From: VAZQ01 sp963835165
Lineage (GTDB): Bacteria > Pseudomonadota > Alphaproteobacteria > Rhizobiales > Xanthobacteraceae
DNA length: 64,000 bases
Assembly: GCA_963835165.1 (NCBI GenBank)
Contig: CAWIGD010000048.1
Location: 62,001-126,000 of the forward strand
Direction of reading: 5' to 3'
Part shown: in pieces, positions 45,422 through 52,311 of the stretch
How the letters are laid out: every line of letters starts with the position of its first letter
Numbering within the stretch: the first letter of the stretch is position 1
Program-made: the position numbers and the translations under genes
Notes under the pieces: model-generated
What the model was told of the DNA's origin: nothing
Databases searched by the model: none
The model's input: only the letters and a program-made list of their open reading frames with translations

Positions 45422-45466
45422 GCAAGGTTTCGGCCGATCGAGGCCGTTTAGCCCTTAGGCTTAAAC

Positions 45467-45523
45467 CATTGCTAAACGGGCCTTTTTCAAGGCAGACAAT
45501 CCAGGCCCGTTTGTGAAGCAATG
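45467..45523. repeat. Long hairpin next to the 16S-3'-end-like sequence
   Basis: CATTGCT plus AAACGGGCCT (45467-45483) pairs with AGGCCCGTTT (45503-45512), then, after a 4-nt bulge, AGCAATG (45517-45523). This makes a 17-bp interrupted stem with a 19-nt loop. It immediately precedes the anti-Shine-Dalgarno-like segment at 45529. Confidence 0.6.
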
Positions 45524-45528
45524 AGACA

Positions 45529-45545
45529 CTGGATCACCTCCTTTC
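45529..45545 (+). ncRNA. 17-nt match to the 3' end of 16S rRNA; possible anti-SD regulatory RNA
   Basis: CTGGATCACCTCCTTTC equals the universal 16S rRNA 3' terminus, but the flanks are not 16S, so this is not an rRNA gene. On the plus strand it would be an RNA carrying an anti-Shine-Dalgarno segment beside the 45467-45523 hairpin. On the minus strand it reads as an extremely strong ribosome-binding site with no well-spaced start codon (a TTG lies 15 nt beyond GGAGG). The RNA interpretation is inference; its limits are unknown. The rest of 45255-45743 shows no convincing gene. Confidence 0.3.
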
Positions 45546-45743
45546 AGTTGTTGACGACTCATGTAGTTTACGGACCATTCGGCGATTGTCAAAGCGATGA
45601 CGCGACTCGACTTTCCGCGCGTGACTCCAATCGCTTGGTATGCGCGGTTCCGCGGCTCAACCGTGGCTGCCCGGAACGCGCTCGGCGCAGTAACTACGCC
45701 AGGACGATCCTGACCTTCCCGGCAACGACGAGTGGAGTGCAGC

Positions 45744-46025
45744 CTAAGGGTGTTTCAGCGGCCTGTTCTCGGGATTGAGACGGTCGGCCTGCTGCACCGA
45801 GATCCTGCAGGCAGCTTCGCGCTCGGCTTCCGAGGGCGTTTCGCTGTGGGTCCTGTCAAAGGACTGCGGATTTCGCAGACATTCGGCGACGTAGTGCTCG
45901 ATATATTCGGCGTATTCAGGCGAACCTGGCTTGACGCGCTCCGGCTGGCTGTAGCGGGTAATCATAAACATGAGGAGCAGCCCGCCGACAATCGCGGCCA
46001 AGGTCAGCCAATCGCGCAGCTTCAT
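45744..46025 (-). CDS. Small membrane-anchored protein of unknown function
   Basis: This 93-aa protein has one N-terminal hydrophobic segment (about residues 8-24, ending before TRYSQPE). It is followed by a soluble, charged tail with two cysteines (AECLRNP, AACRIS). It is probably anchored in the inner membrane with the tail outside. I do not recognise a family. The start ATG is the complement of 46023-46025. It diverges from the substrate-binding protein gene at 46147. Confidence 0.65.
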   Translation of the reverse strand: MKLRDWLTLAAIVGGLLLMFMITRYSQPERVKPGSPEYAEYIEHYVAECLRNPQSFDRTHSETPSEAEREAACRISVQQADRLNPENRPLKHP

Positions 46026-46033
46026 GACGGGCT

Positions 46034-46062
46034 ACGTGCCGCCCCGCTCGGCACGTCCTTTT
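46034..46062 (+). terminator. Hairpin with short T-run in the divergent promoter region
   Basis: ACGTGCCG (46034-46041) pairs perfectly with CGGCACGT (46049-46056), followed by CCTTTT on the plus strand. It lies between two divergent genes, so it could block read-through or act as an attenuator for the gene at 46147. Confidence 0.4.
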
Positions 46063-46146
46063 CTCGCTGATGCCGTCATGCCAAAAAGGCGATCCGGAAG
46101 GAAGGCAAAAAATTAGCCATCGGCCGGGATTGGGGAGGAGAACGCC

Positions 46147-47106
46147 ATGAAGAAGACACTTGCTTTGCTGGTGGGCCTGTCCGCCATCGCCGCCGCGCAG
46201 AGCGCCGGCGCCGAAACCTTGAAGGTCGCGGTTGCGCAGCGTGGCTTCTGGAACAGCACCTTCATCGATGTCGGGCTCAAGCAGGGCTACTTCAAGGAGG
46301 CCGGCCTCGAGATCGAAATCCTCTACACCGAAGGCGGCGCCTCGACGCTCACGCCGGTGATCGCCGGCAGCATCGACATCGCCATGACCAACGGCATTCT
46401 CGGCGTGGTCGCGGCCTATGCCAAAGGCATGCCGGTGAGGATCATCAGCGCGGAAGCAACCGGCGCCGCGGAGGCGTTCTGGTACGCGCGGCCGGAAAGC
46501 GGCATCAACCGCCTTGCCGACACCAACGGCAAGACGGTTGCGTTCTCCTCGCCCGGTTCATCCACCAATCTCATCCTCCTGCAGCTGATCAACCAGGCCA
46601 AGGTTGCGCCCAAGCTCGTGGCCACCGGCGGCGCGCCGGGCACGCTCACCCAGGTCATGTCCGGACAGATCGATGTCGGCTGGTCGGTGCCGCCGTTCGT
46701 GCTGCAGCAATTGGCGGACGGGAAACTCGTCATCATCGCGCGCGGCAGCGACGTCGCTGCGCTCGCGGAGCAGACCATTCGCGTGAACGTCGCGAACGTC
46801 AACGCGCTCAAGGAAAAGCGCGACGCGCTCGTGCGCTTCCTCAAAGTCTTGAGCCGCTCCATCGATTGGGCCTATTCCGATCCCCATGCGATCGACAACT
46901 ATGCCGAGATCGCCAAGGTGCCGCGTGCGCTCGCGCAGCAGACGCGCGACGATTTCTTTCCGAAGCAGGCGTTGCAGCTTTCGGAGGTGAAGGGACTCGA
47001 CGTCACCCTGAAACAGGCGCTCGAGTTCAAGTACATCACCGCGCCGATGACCCTCGCGGAGGCGCAGGGAATGTTGGACATTCTCTATAAGCCGGACCAG
47101 AAGTAA
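46147..47106 (+). CDS. ABC transporter substrate-binding protein, NitT/TauT type
   Basis: This 319-aa exported protein has a signal peptide at residues 1-22 (QSAGAE). The NMT1/SsuA-like fold is indicated by GLKQGYFKEAGLEIEI, YTEGGASTLTPVIAGSIDIAM and VAFSSPGSSTNLILLQLI. Members bind sulfonates, nitrate-like anions, thiamine precursors or aromatic acids. GGGGAGGAG precedes the ATG. No permease or ATPase gene follows; the next gene is an exported methyltransferase-like protein 56 bp downstream. Confidence 0.9.
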   Translation: MKKTLALLVGLSAIAAAQSAGAETLKVAVAQRGFWNSTFIDVGLKQGYFKEAGLEIEILYTEGGASTLTPVIAGSIDIAMTNGILGVVAAYAKGMPVRIISAEATGAAEAFWYARPESGINRLADTNGKTVAFSSPGSSTNLILLQLINQAKVAPKLVATGGAPGTLTQVMSGQIDVGWSVPPFVLQQLADGKLVIIARGSDVAALAEQTIRVNVANVNALKEKRDALVRFLKVLSRSIDWAYSDPHAIDNYAEIAKVPRALAQQTRDDFFPKQALQLSEVKGLDVTLKQALEFKYITAPMTLAEAQGMLDILYKPDQK

Positions 47107-47162
47107 CGGAAGCTCCGGGTGGAGCAGCGTCAGTACAGGCGCTCAATACAAAGGAGGCGAGG

Positions 47163-47945
47163 ATGGAACTCGACATGGCAAACTTGCGACAACGCGCCCG
47201 CACTCCCGCCGCGATCGGCGTTCTCGCCTGCGTCGCTCTCCTGGCCGGGCTCTTTGCTCCGCCCGCGCGGGCGCAAGCCGTGCCGGATTACGCCGCCATT
47301 GTAGCCGCGCCCGAGCGCAGCGACGCCGATCGCGAGACCGACAAGCGCCGCGATCCGGTGAAGCTCCTTGCCTTCACCGGCGTGCGCCCGGGCATGAAGG
47401 TGCTCGATATGGGCGCCGGCGGCGGCTACAGCACCGAACTGATGGCGCGCGCAGCGGGTCCGAGCGGCACGGTCTATGGGCAGAACGCCCCTGATCTCGG
47501 CGGCCGGGCGAAAGAGCGGATCGAGGCGCGCATGCAAACCCCGGCGATGAAAAATGTCGTCATGCTGGCGCGGGCGTTCGACGACCCGCTGCCCGCAGAG
47601 GTGGGCAATTTGGACCTCATCACCTTCTTTTTCTATTATCACGACACCGCCTACATGGCGGTCGATCGCGCCGAAATGAACCGCAAACTCTACGCCGCGC
47701 TCAAGCCGGGCGGCATTCTGGTGATCGCCGACCACTCCGCGAAGCCCGGCGAGGGTACCTCGGTGGCAAAGACGATTCATCGAATCGAGGAGAGCGTGCT
47801 CCGCCGCGAGGTCGAGGCGGCCGGCTTCAAGCTGGTCGGCGAGGGCGACTTCCTGCGTCACCCCGAGGACACGCGCGACTTCTCGGTGAACCGGCCGACC
47901 GGTCCGGTGGACGAGTTCGTGCTCAAGTTCCAGAAGCCGAATTGA
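47163..47945 (+). CDS. Exported class I methyltransferase-like protein (COG4798 type)
   Basis: This 260-aa protein has an N-terminal signal peptide (hydrophobic core about residues 17-32, PARAQA cleavage near 37). The SAM-methyltransferase fold follows, with motif I VLDMGAGGGYSTELMAR at residues 80-96 and LKPGGILVIADHSAKPG as motif III. Methyltransferases with a signal peptide form a known uncharacterised group. The periplasm should lack SAM, so its activity is puzzling: it may have another ligand. A strong AAGGAGG (47151-47157) precedes the ATG. Confidence 0.82.
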   Translation: MELDMANLRQRARTPAAIGVLACVALLAGLFAPPARAQAVPDYAAIVAAPERSDADRETDKRRDPVKLLAFTGVRPGMKVLDMGAGGGYSTELMARAAGPSGTVYGQNAPDLGGRAKERIEARMQTPAMKNVVMLARAFDDPLPAEVGNLDLITFFFYYHDTAYMAVDRAEMNRKLYAALKPGGILVIADHSAKPGEGTSVAKTIHRIEESVLRREVEAAGFKLVGEGDFLRHPEDTRDFSVNRPTGPVDEFVLKFQKPN

Positions 47946-47964
47946 TCCCGGTGCGGCTCAACCG

Positions 47965-48213
47965 CTAATGCAGCCGTGCCTGCACGAGGTAGCCGAGAAT
48001 TGTTTCCTCGCCGAGTTGCTTGCAGGCTTCCAGCCGGTGAAGCCCTTCCACCAGGACGAACCGGTCGCCATCCTTCCGCACCATGATCGGCGTCTGCTGG
48101 CCGACCTTCAGCATGCTCTCGGCGATCTCCCGCGCCTTGGCGGCGTCGAGCGTCGCCCGCCGCTTCGCCGGCACATAGATGCTCGCGATCGCGAATGTCT
48201 CGCGTTTCATCAT
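47965..48213 (-). CDS. Stand-alone ParB N-terminal (ParB/Srx-like) domain protein
   Basis: This 82-aa protein is essentially only the ParB/sulfiredoxin-like nucleotide-binding fold: an opening IYVPAKRR segment, then ESMLKVGQQTPIMVRK and the signature LVEGLHRLEACKQLGEETI. It has no helix-turn-helix, so it should not bind parS. It may bind or hydrolyse CTP or ATP. Two ATGs start the frame (48213 and 48210). It is convergent with the methyltransferase gene, 19 bp apart. Confidence 0.78.
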   Translation of the reverse strand: MMKRETFAIASIYVPAKRRATLDAAKAREIAESMLKVGQQTPIMVRKDGDRFVLVEGLHRLEACKQLGEETILGYLVQARLH

Positions 48214-48264
48214 TGCGTTGGATGCGGTCCGGTTGCGATCGCCCTGCGGGGCCCGACTGCTTCC

Positions 48265-48753
48265 TTACTGCAGTTGATCTTTCACTTTGTCGAGGCCGGC
48301 ATTGACGCAGGGCTCGTCGACGCCGGGTGAGCCGGAGAGGCCGACTCCTCCGATCACGTCGTTGCCGACCTTGATCGGCACGCCGCCGCCGATGGCGATG
48401 ACATGGGGCAGGGTGGTCTGCTGCCGGCGCACCGGCTCGGTCTCCATGCGCTTGACGAACTCCTCCGTGGTCATGCGGAAGGTGCGCGCGGTGTAGGCTT
48501 TGCGGCGCGCATTCTCCATCGTGTGCGGGCCGGCGTCGTCGGCGCGCAGCGCCACGATGGTGTCGCCGCCGCGATCGACCACCACGACGGAGACCGCGTA
48601 GCCGCGCGCCTTGCAGTCCGCCAGCGCGTTTTCCGCGATGGTCTTGGCCATGGCGTAGGACAGGTCCTTGCGCTGGATCAGTTGGGCGCTCGCGGGCGCC
48701 GCGATCAGGCAGGCAAGCGCGGCGAGGGCGAGCCGATTGGACATTGCGGACAC
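48265..48753 (-). CDS. Exported GlcG/HbpS-type haem-binding-like protein (DUF336)
   Basis: This 162-aa protein has a signal peptide (about residues 1-23, ASAQ). The mature part covers the whole GlcG/HbpS domain: SYAMAKTIAENALADCKARGY, VVVVDRGGDTIVALRADDA, the ENARRKAYTARTF helix and GGVPIKVGNDVIGGVGLSG. Family members bind haem or cobalamin-like ligands, or small organic acids. It sits at the downstream end of a minus-strand block of exported haem proteins, which supports a link to haem or redox chemistry. Confidence 0.87.
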   Translation of the reverse strand: MSAMSNRLALAALACLIAAPASAQLIQRKDLSYAMAKTIAENALADCKARGYAVSVVVVDRGGDTIVALRADDAGPHTMENARRKAYTARTFRMTTEEFVKRMETEPVRRQQTTLPHVIAIGGGVPIKVGNDVIGGVGLSGSPGVDEPCVNAGLDKVKDQLQ

Positions 48754-48894
48754 GGTGCGGTCTCCTGTTGCGAAATCTGTTCTGCAGGCGGCGCGGGCAG
48801 TCTATTCCATTTTGGGTCGCTTGTGCGGGTGACGGCGCCGATCATTACTTCTGCGTCTTGCCACCGCAATCTCGGTGCGCTCACCCGGCCGTCG

Positions 48895-49728
48895 TTACTT
48901 CCCGGTCTGCTTGAAATATCGCAAGTCCGGCGGGGCCTGATCCTTCTTGGCCGGCATCAAATAGCCGTCGGCGCTCAGCATATAGTTCTCTTTCCCGATC
49001 CGAACGTGTTGATTGCCCTCGGCACAAATCGCCTCGACCCAGACCGGCTTGCGCTCGCGATGGTAGTTCTTGGTCACCGTCCACGGCCGGGTCAGCGCGT
49101 TGTCGATCGTCGTGACTTCGTCATGAAGGATGTCCGGATCGGCTTTATCGAGGTAGATGCGTTCCTTGACGACGGTCCGATTGTCGGCGTGCAAGGGGAT
49201 GCCGCTGGCGTCAAACGCACGCGGGCCCTTCAGGTTGCGCGTCTCGATCTCGAGCACGTCATAGCGGCCACGTCTGTCCTCATCGACCCATTTGCCGATG
49301 GAATAGCCCATGAACGATGGCTCCGCATTCTCGGGCCAATCGCGTCCATCGGTATGAATTCGACGAAGCATGCTCAGATATTCGATCATGATGTGTGTGA
49401 TATTTGGCTGGATGATGATTTCCATCGGAAAGATCACGTTCATCGCGCGCGGCATTCCGTCGGGGATGCAGGTATAGGTTGGATCGGTGCCCTGGCCGCC
49501 CGCGGCTTGATCCTTGAGGTTGGCCTCGTAGATGGCCTGATACTCCGGCGTCAGCGGAGCCTGTCCCTGACGCGGAGGCTTGCTTGTATCCCATTGATTG
49601 CCGACGCCGGGGGGCCTGCGCCATTGGCCCGACCAGTCGGGATACTTTGTTTCATCGAAGGCCTGGGCGCTGGTCGCTGCGCAGATCATCGCCGCTGCCA
49701 GCGCGATCGAACCAATCGGGCTTCGCAC
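48895..49728 (-). CDS. Exported 277-aa protein of unknown function (paralogue 1)
   Basis: I do not recognise a named function. It has a signal peptide at residues 1-23 (TSAQAF). The mature protein begins ETKYPDWSGQW and contains APLTPEYQAIYEA, GYSIGKWVDED, DEVTTIDNALTRPWTVTKN and the C-terminal LSADGYLMPAKK-QAPPDLRYF. The whole length matches the adjacent gene at 49765, so it is a tandem duplicate. Proteins of this type lie near DUF6152-like and cytochrome genes here. A secreted substrate-binding or hydrolase-like role is possible but not shown. Confidence 0.75.
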   Translation of the reverse strand: MRSPIGSIALAAAMICAATSAQAFDETKYPDWSGQWRRPPGVGNQWDTSKPPRQGQAPLTPEYQAIYEANLKDQAAGGQGTDPTYTCIPDGMPRAMNVIFPMEIIIQPNITHIMIEYLSMLRRIHTDGRDWPENAEPSFMGYSIGKWVDEDRRGRYDVLEIETRNLKGPRAFDASGIPLHADNRTVVKERIYLDKADPDILHDEVTTIDNALTRPWTVTKNYHRERKPVWVEAICAEGNQHVRIGKENYMLSADGYLMPAKKDQAPPDLRYFKQTGK

Positions 49729-49764
49729 GACTGTCCTCCCATCATGACGCGGGGCCGCTCGGCC

Positions 49765-50598
49765 TCACCTCAGCGATTGCCTGAAATATCTCAGATCCGG
49801 TGGCGCCTGCCCTTTCTTTGCGGGCATCAGGTAGCCATCCGCGCTGAGAAAATAGTTTTCCTTGCCGATCGCGACGTGGTGGTTGTCCTCAGAGCAATCA
49901 TTTTCGAGCCAGCTCGCGTTGCGCTCGCGGCGGAAATTCTTCGTCACCGTCCAGGGCCGGGTCAGGGCGTGATCGATCGTGGTGATTTCGTCGTGCAGAA
50001 GATCCGCGTTGGATTTATCGAGATAGAATTTCTCCTTGACCACCGTTTGATTGTCCTTGTGGAGCGGCAGTCCGGTGCCCTCGAAGGTGCGCGGACCTTT
50101 CATGTAACGTGTCTCGACTTCGAGAACGTCGAACCGGCTGTCTCCGTCCTCATCAATCCATTTGCCGATCGAATAGCCTGCAAAGGTCGGCTCGGGATCT
50201 TTGGGCCAGCTGCGGCCGTCGGTATAAATCCGACGCGGCATGTTGTTCTCGAACAAGACGTACGTGATCTTGGGCGAGAAAATGAATTCCATCGGAAAGA
50301 TGACGCTCATGAGCCGTGGCATGCCGACCGGGAAGCAAGAGTACCTGGCGTCATTTCCGACTCCGCCCGCGGTTTGGTCGGCGAGGCTCGCTTCGAAGAT
50401 CGCCTGATATTCCGGCGTCAGGGGAGCCTGCTGTCCGCGACCGATGGGCTTGCTCGGATCCCATTGAATGCCGCCAGTCCTTAGCCACTGGCCGGACCAG
50501 TCGGGATATTTCGTTTCGTCGTGCGCTCGCGCGCCGGCGACTGCCGTCACGAATACCGCGGCCAGCGCCACCACACCGATCGAGTTCCGGTACAGCAT
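49765..50598 (-). CDS. Exported 277-aa protein of unknown function (paralogue 2)
   Basis: It has the same length and layout as its downstream neighbour: a signal peptide (about residues 1-25, GARAH), then ETKYPDWSGQW, APLTPEYQAIFEA, GYSIGKWIDEDGDSRFDVLE, DEITTIDHALTRPWTVTKN, and LSADGYLMPAKKGQAPPDLR. The copies have diverged mostly in the first third and around residues 95-140. A GGGAGA stretch precedes the ATG. It is co-directional with the DUF6152-like gene, 54 bp apart, so the three genes 51033-48895 probably form one transcript. Confidence 0.75.
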   Translation of the reverse strand: MLYRNSIGVVALAAVFVTAVAGARAHDETKYPDWSGQWLRTGGIQWDPSKPIGRGQQAPLTPEYQAIFEASLADQTAGGVGNDARYSCFPVGMPRLMSVIFPMEFIFSPKITYVLFENNMPRRIYTDGRSWPKDPEPTFAGYSIGKWIDEDGDSRFDVLEVETRYMKGPRTFEGTGLPLHKDNQTVVKEKFYLDKSNADLLHDEITTIDHALTRPWTVTKNFRRERNASWLENDCSEDNHHVAIGKENYFLSADGYLMPAKKGQAPPDLRYFRQSLR

Positions 50599-50652
50599 TT
50601 GGTTCTCCCGTTTGGCGATGTGGCCGAACCTGCGAGCGCCGGACGGATGTCT

Positions 50653-51033
50653 CTAGGGAGTGACTATGATCGGCCGCCCGTCCTTGAATTTAGTTCTGCC
50701 CACGGACCAGGAGCCGCCCGGAGCACCACTGCGCAATGGCTCGATCGTGAGCTGCAGTTCGTCACCTGGTTTCAAGGTCTTGCTCGACCATCCGTCGCGG
50801 ACCAGCGCGCTCGGGGCGCCGCCCTCTAGACTCCAAAGCTGGGTGCCTCCGTCTTGCTGTCTGACCTGCAAGATGATGAAGGAGTGCGGGCTGGTGAACT
50901 TGAACTCCTGCACCACTCCTTCGAGCTCAATCGGATTTTCCTGATCGAACATTGCAAACGAGTGGTGCGCCGAAACGGCGCCACTCGTGGCGACGAAGGC
51001 ACAGCTCGCCAATACAGCCAATTGCCGTCGCAT
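50653..51033 (-). CDS. Exported DUF6152-like protein
   Basis: This 126-aa protein has a signal peptide ending at AVSAHH. The mature N-terminus AHHSFAMFDQENPIELEGVV and the following beta-rich segments (FKFTSPHSFIILQV, LKPGDELQLTIEPLRSG) are those of small exported proteins grouped as DUF6152. Their function is unknown; the paired N-terminal histidines could bind metal. GGGGGAG precedes the start. It opens the three-gene unit with the two 277-aa paralogues. Confidence 0.78.
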   Translation of the reverse strand: MRRQLAVLASCAFVATSGAVSAHHSFAMFDQENPIELEGVVQEFKFTSPHSFIILQVRQQDGGTQLWSLEGGAPSALVRDGWSSKTLKPGDELQLTIEPLRSGAPGGSWSVGRTKFKDGRPIIVTP

Positions 51034-51585
51034 GGCGTCTCCCCCTTGTTGATCGCTCCCACGGCTCGCACGACGCAGCCAGCAGCGCCGTCCGTATCAG
51101 TGGAATGCGAATGTTGTCGTTGGAGCCGGAAAAAAGCACCGGCCATTGAGGATGCGATGCCCGCCGATGGCACCATTGTTGCCGCCCATTGTCACGAACG
51201 GAGATACCGGCATATCCCGTTTTCAGGCAGCTGGCGGACGAACAAGCCAGGATCGTCCTGCGTCGTATTATATCAGGAGCTCAATGCGCCCAAAAGGTCG
51301 AGCCGTTAATTGGCGTCATTCACGCCAACGCCTATGCGCAAGAAGTCGACGCCACGACCGTCAGGTAATCGGATATGCGCTGCCAACCGCGAATTTTACG
51401 CGTTCTTTATCATGCAGAAATATTATGGCTTAGAAGGTTGACGCGGCCGCCATTTCGAATTGGTGACGTCGGTGGTAAGCGAGGCCCTGCGCTCGGCGCG
51501 TGGCAGCTTGCGGCGAGCCCGGGCAGAGAGGGTCGCGCAAGAATCTGGCAATGCCAATTCCGGACCTCGCCGTTGCTCGCAGCCA
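51034..51585. other. Gene-poor stretch before palindromic repeat pair B
   Basis: About 550 bp between the DUF6152-like gene and repeat B1. Short open frames exist on both strands but none shows a start context, signal peptide or family motif. Composition is lower in GC than the surroundings, especially 51100-51430. A promoter for the DUF6152-like unit is expected near 51040-51140. Nothing else is recognised. Confidence 0.4.
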
Positions 51586-51662
51586 CTAGTGCGGCGGATT
51601 TGAAGTTCCTATCATTGTGGCCGCGAGCTCGTTTAGGACTTCAAATCCAAATGCCGCACTAG
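51586..51662. repeat. Palindromic repeat B1 (first hairpin of a CTAG-bounded pair)
   Basis: This 77-nt hairpin is bounded by CTAG. Outer arms CTAGTGCGGC/GCCGCACTAG pair perfectly. Inner arms GGATTTGAAGTTCCTA and TAGGACTTCAAATCC pair with a single bulge. The loop contains GGCCGCGAG as in A1. Differences from A1 are paired (T-A to C-G in the outer stem, C-G to G-C and C-G to A-T in the inner stem). Confidence 0.85.
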
Positions 51663-51675
51663 AATCATAAAGTTG

Positions 51676-51750
51676 CTAGTGTCCCTTTGATTCCGAAGTT
51701 CGCGTCGGGGGGGCCGCGAGGGTGTGCGAACTTCGGAATCGGGACACTAG
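51676..51750. repeat. Palindromic repeat B2 (second hairpin of a CTAG-bounded pair)
   Basis: This 75-nt hairpin has the identical outer stem (CTAGTGTCCC/GGGACACTAG) and TTTG-versus-C internal loop of A2. Its 14-bp inner stem (ATTCCGAAGTTCGC with its complement) differs from A2 by compensatory changes. It follows B1 after a 13-nt spacer (AATCATAAAGTTG, compare GATCATGACTTG at locus A). Its outer CTAG supplies the TAG stop of the adjacent cytochrome gene on the minus strand. Confidence 0.88.
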
Positions 51751-52268
51751 CGATCGACCTTGAGGTAGACAGCGTGGCACGAATCGCAGGCCACCCTCAG
51801 CTCCACAACGAATTTCTTGAAGTCGCCCTCCTGCTTCGCGCGGCTTGCGTTGTACGCCATCTTCGACGCGTGCGCGGCTTTGGCGTAGAAGTCCGCATAA
51901 TTGCTGAAGGCATCGGGAGAGGCGTAAGTATCTCGCCCGGGATCGCGCTCGGCATTGGGCTTCCACTGATTGGTCTCAGCGGCAAAGAGATGTGGAAAAG
52001 CCATGAGCATCACTGAAATGATGTCGGCGTGCTCGCGTCCCTCGGTCAGGTTGACCCCTTTGCCCGAGGTCGTCATGGTCTCAAGCTCGTCCATATTGTT
52101 GCTGATCGTATCCATCAGGATCTTGCGCGCGAAGATCGCGTCCTTTGCGACCGTCGCACTCTGCTCTTGACCCCACGCCGACGGGCTCACGGCGAGAGCA
52201 ACGAATACGGCACAGCCCATGATGAGGGCGTTCCGAGGTAGCGAGAGTGCGCGCTGCAGGTCGGTCAT
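51747..52268 (-). CDS. Exported cytochrome c'-like protein
   Basis: This 173-aa protein has a signal peptide (AVFVALAVSPSAWGQ). The mature part is mostly helical, with a single haem-attachment site C161-D-S-C164-H165 close to the C-terminus, the layout of four-helix-bundle cytochromes c'. Conserved-looking helix segments include MLMAFPHLFAAETN and FVVELRVACDSCHAVY. I prefer the second of two adjacent ATGs (52268), 6 nt after GGAGG. The TAG stop lies in palindromic repeat B2. It is co-directional with the two membrane proteins upstream, so it probably belongs to the same transcript. Confidence 0.85.
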   Translation of the reverse strand: MTDLQRALSLPRNALIMGCAVFVALAVSPSAWGQEQSATVAKDAIFARKILMDTISNNMDELETMTTSGKGVNLTEGREHADIISVMLMAFPHLFAAETNQWKPNAERDPGRDTYASPDAFSNYADFYAKAAHASKMAYNASRAKQEGDFKKFVVELRVACDSCHAVYLKVDR

Positions 52269-52311
52269 CATGCGCCTCCGTCGTTGCCGTGGGCGGCCAT
52301 CAGAATTGCAT

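Noticed and set aside
45529..45545. A 16S rRNA gene end
   Set aside because: Only 17 nt match; the upstream sequence is a hairpin unrelated to helix 44/45 of 16S, so no rRNA gene is present.
45521..45778. Short plus-strand open frame starting at the 16S-3'-end-like motif
   Set aside because: No ribosome-binding site or family features. Its first codons are explained by the anti-SD-like sequence and its end overlaps the minus-strand 93-aa gene.
48403..50484. Plus-strand open frame of nearly 700 codons opposite the exported 277-aa paralogues
   Set aside because: Internal repeats in it simply mirror the tandem paralogues on the other strand. No independent family features.
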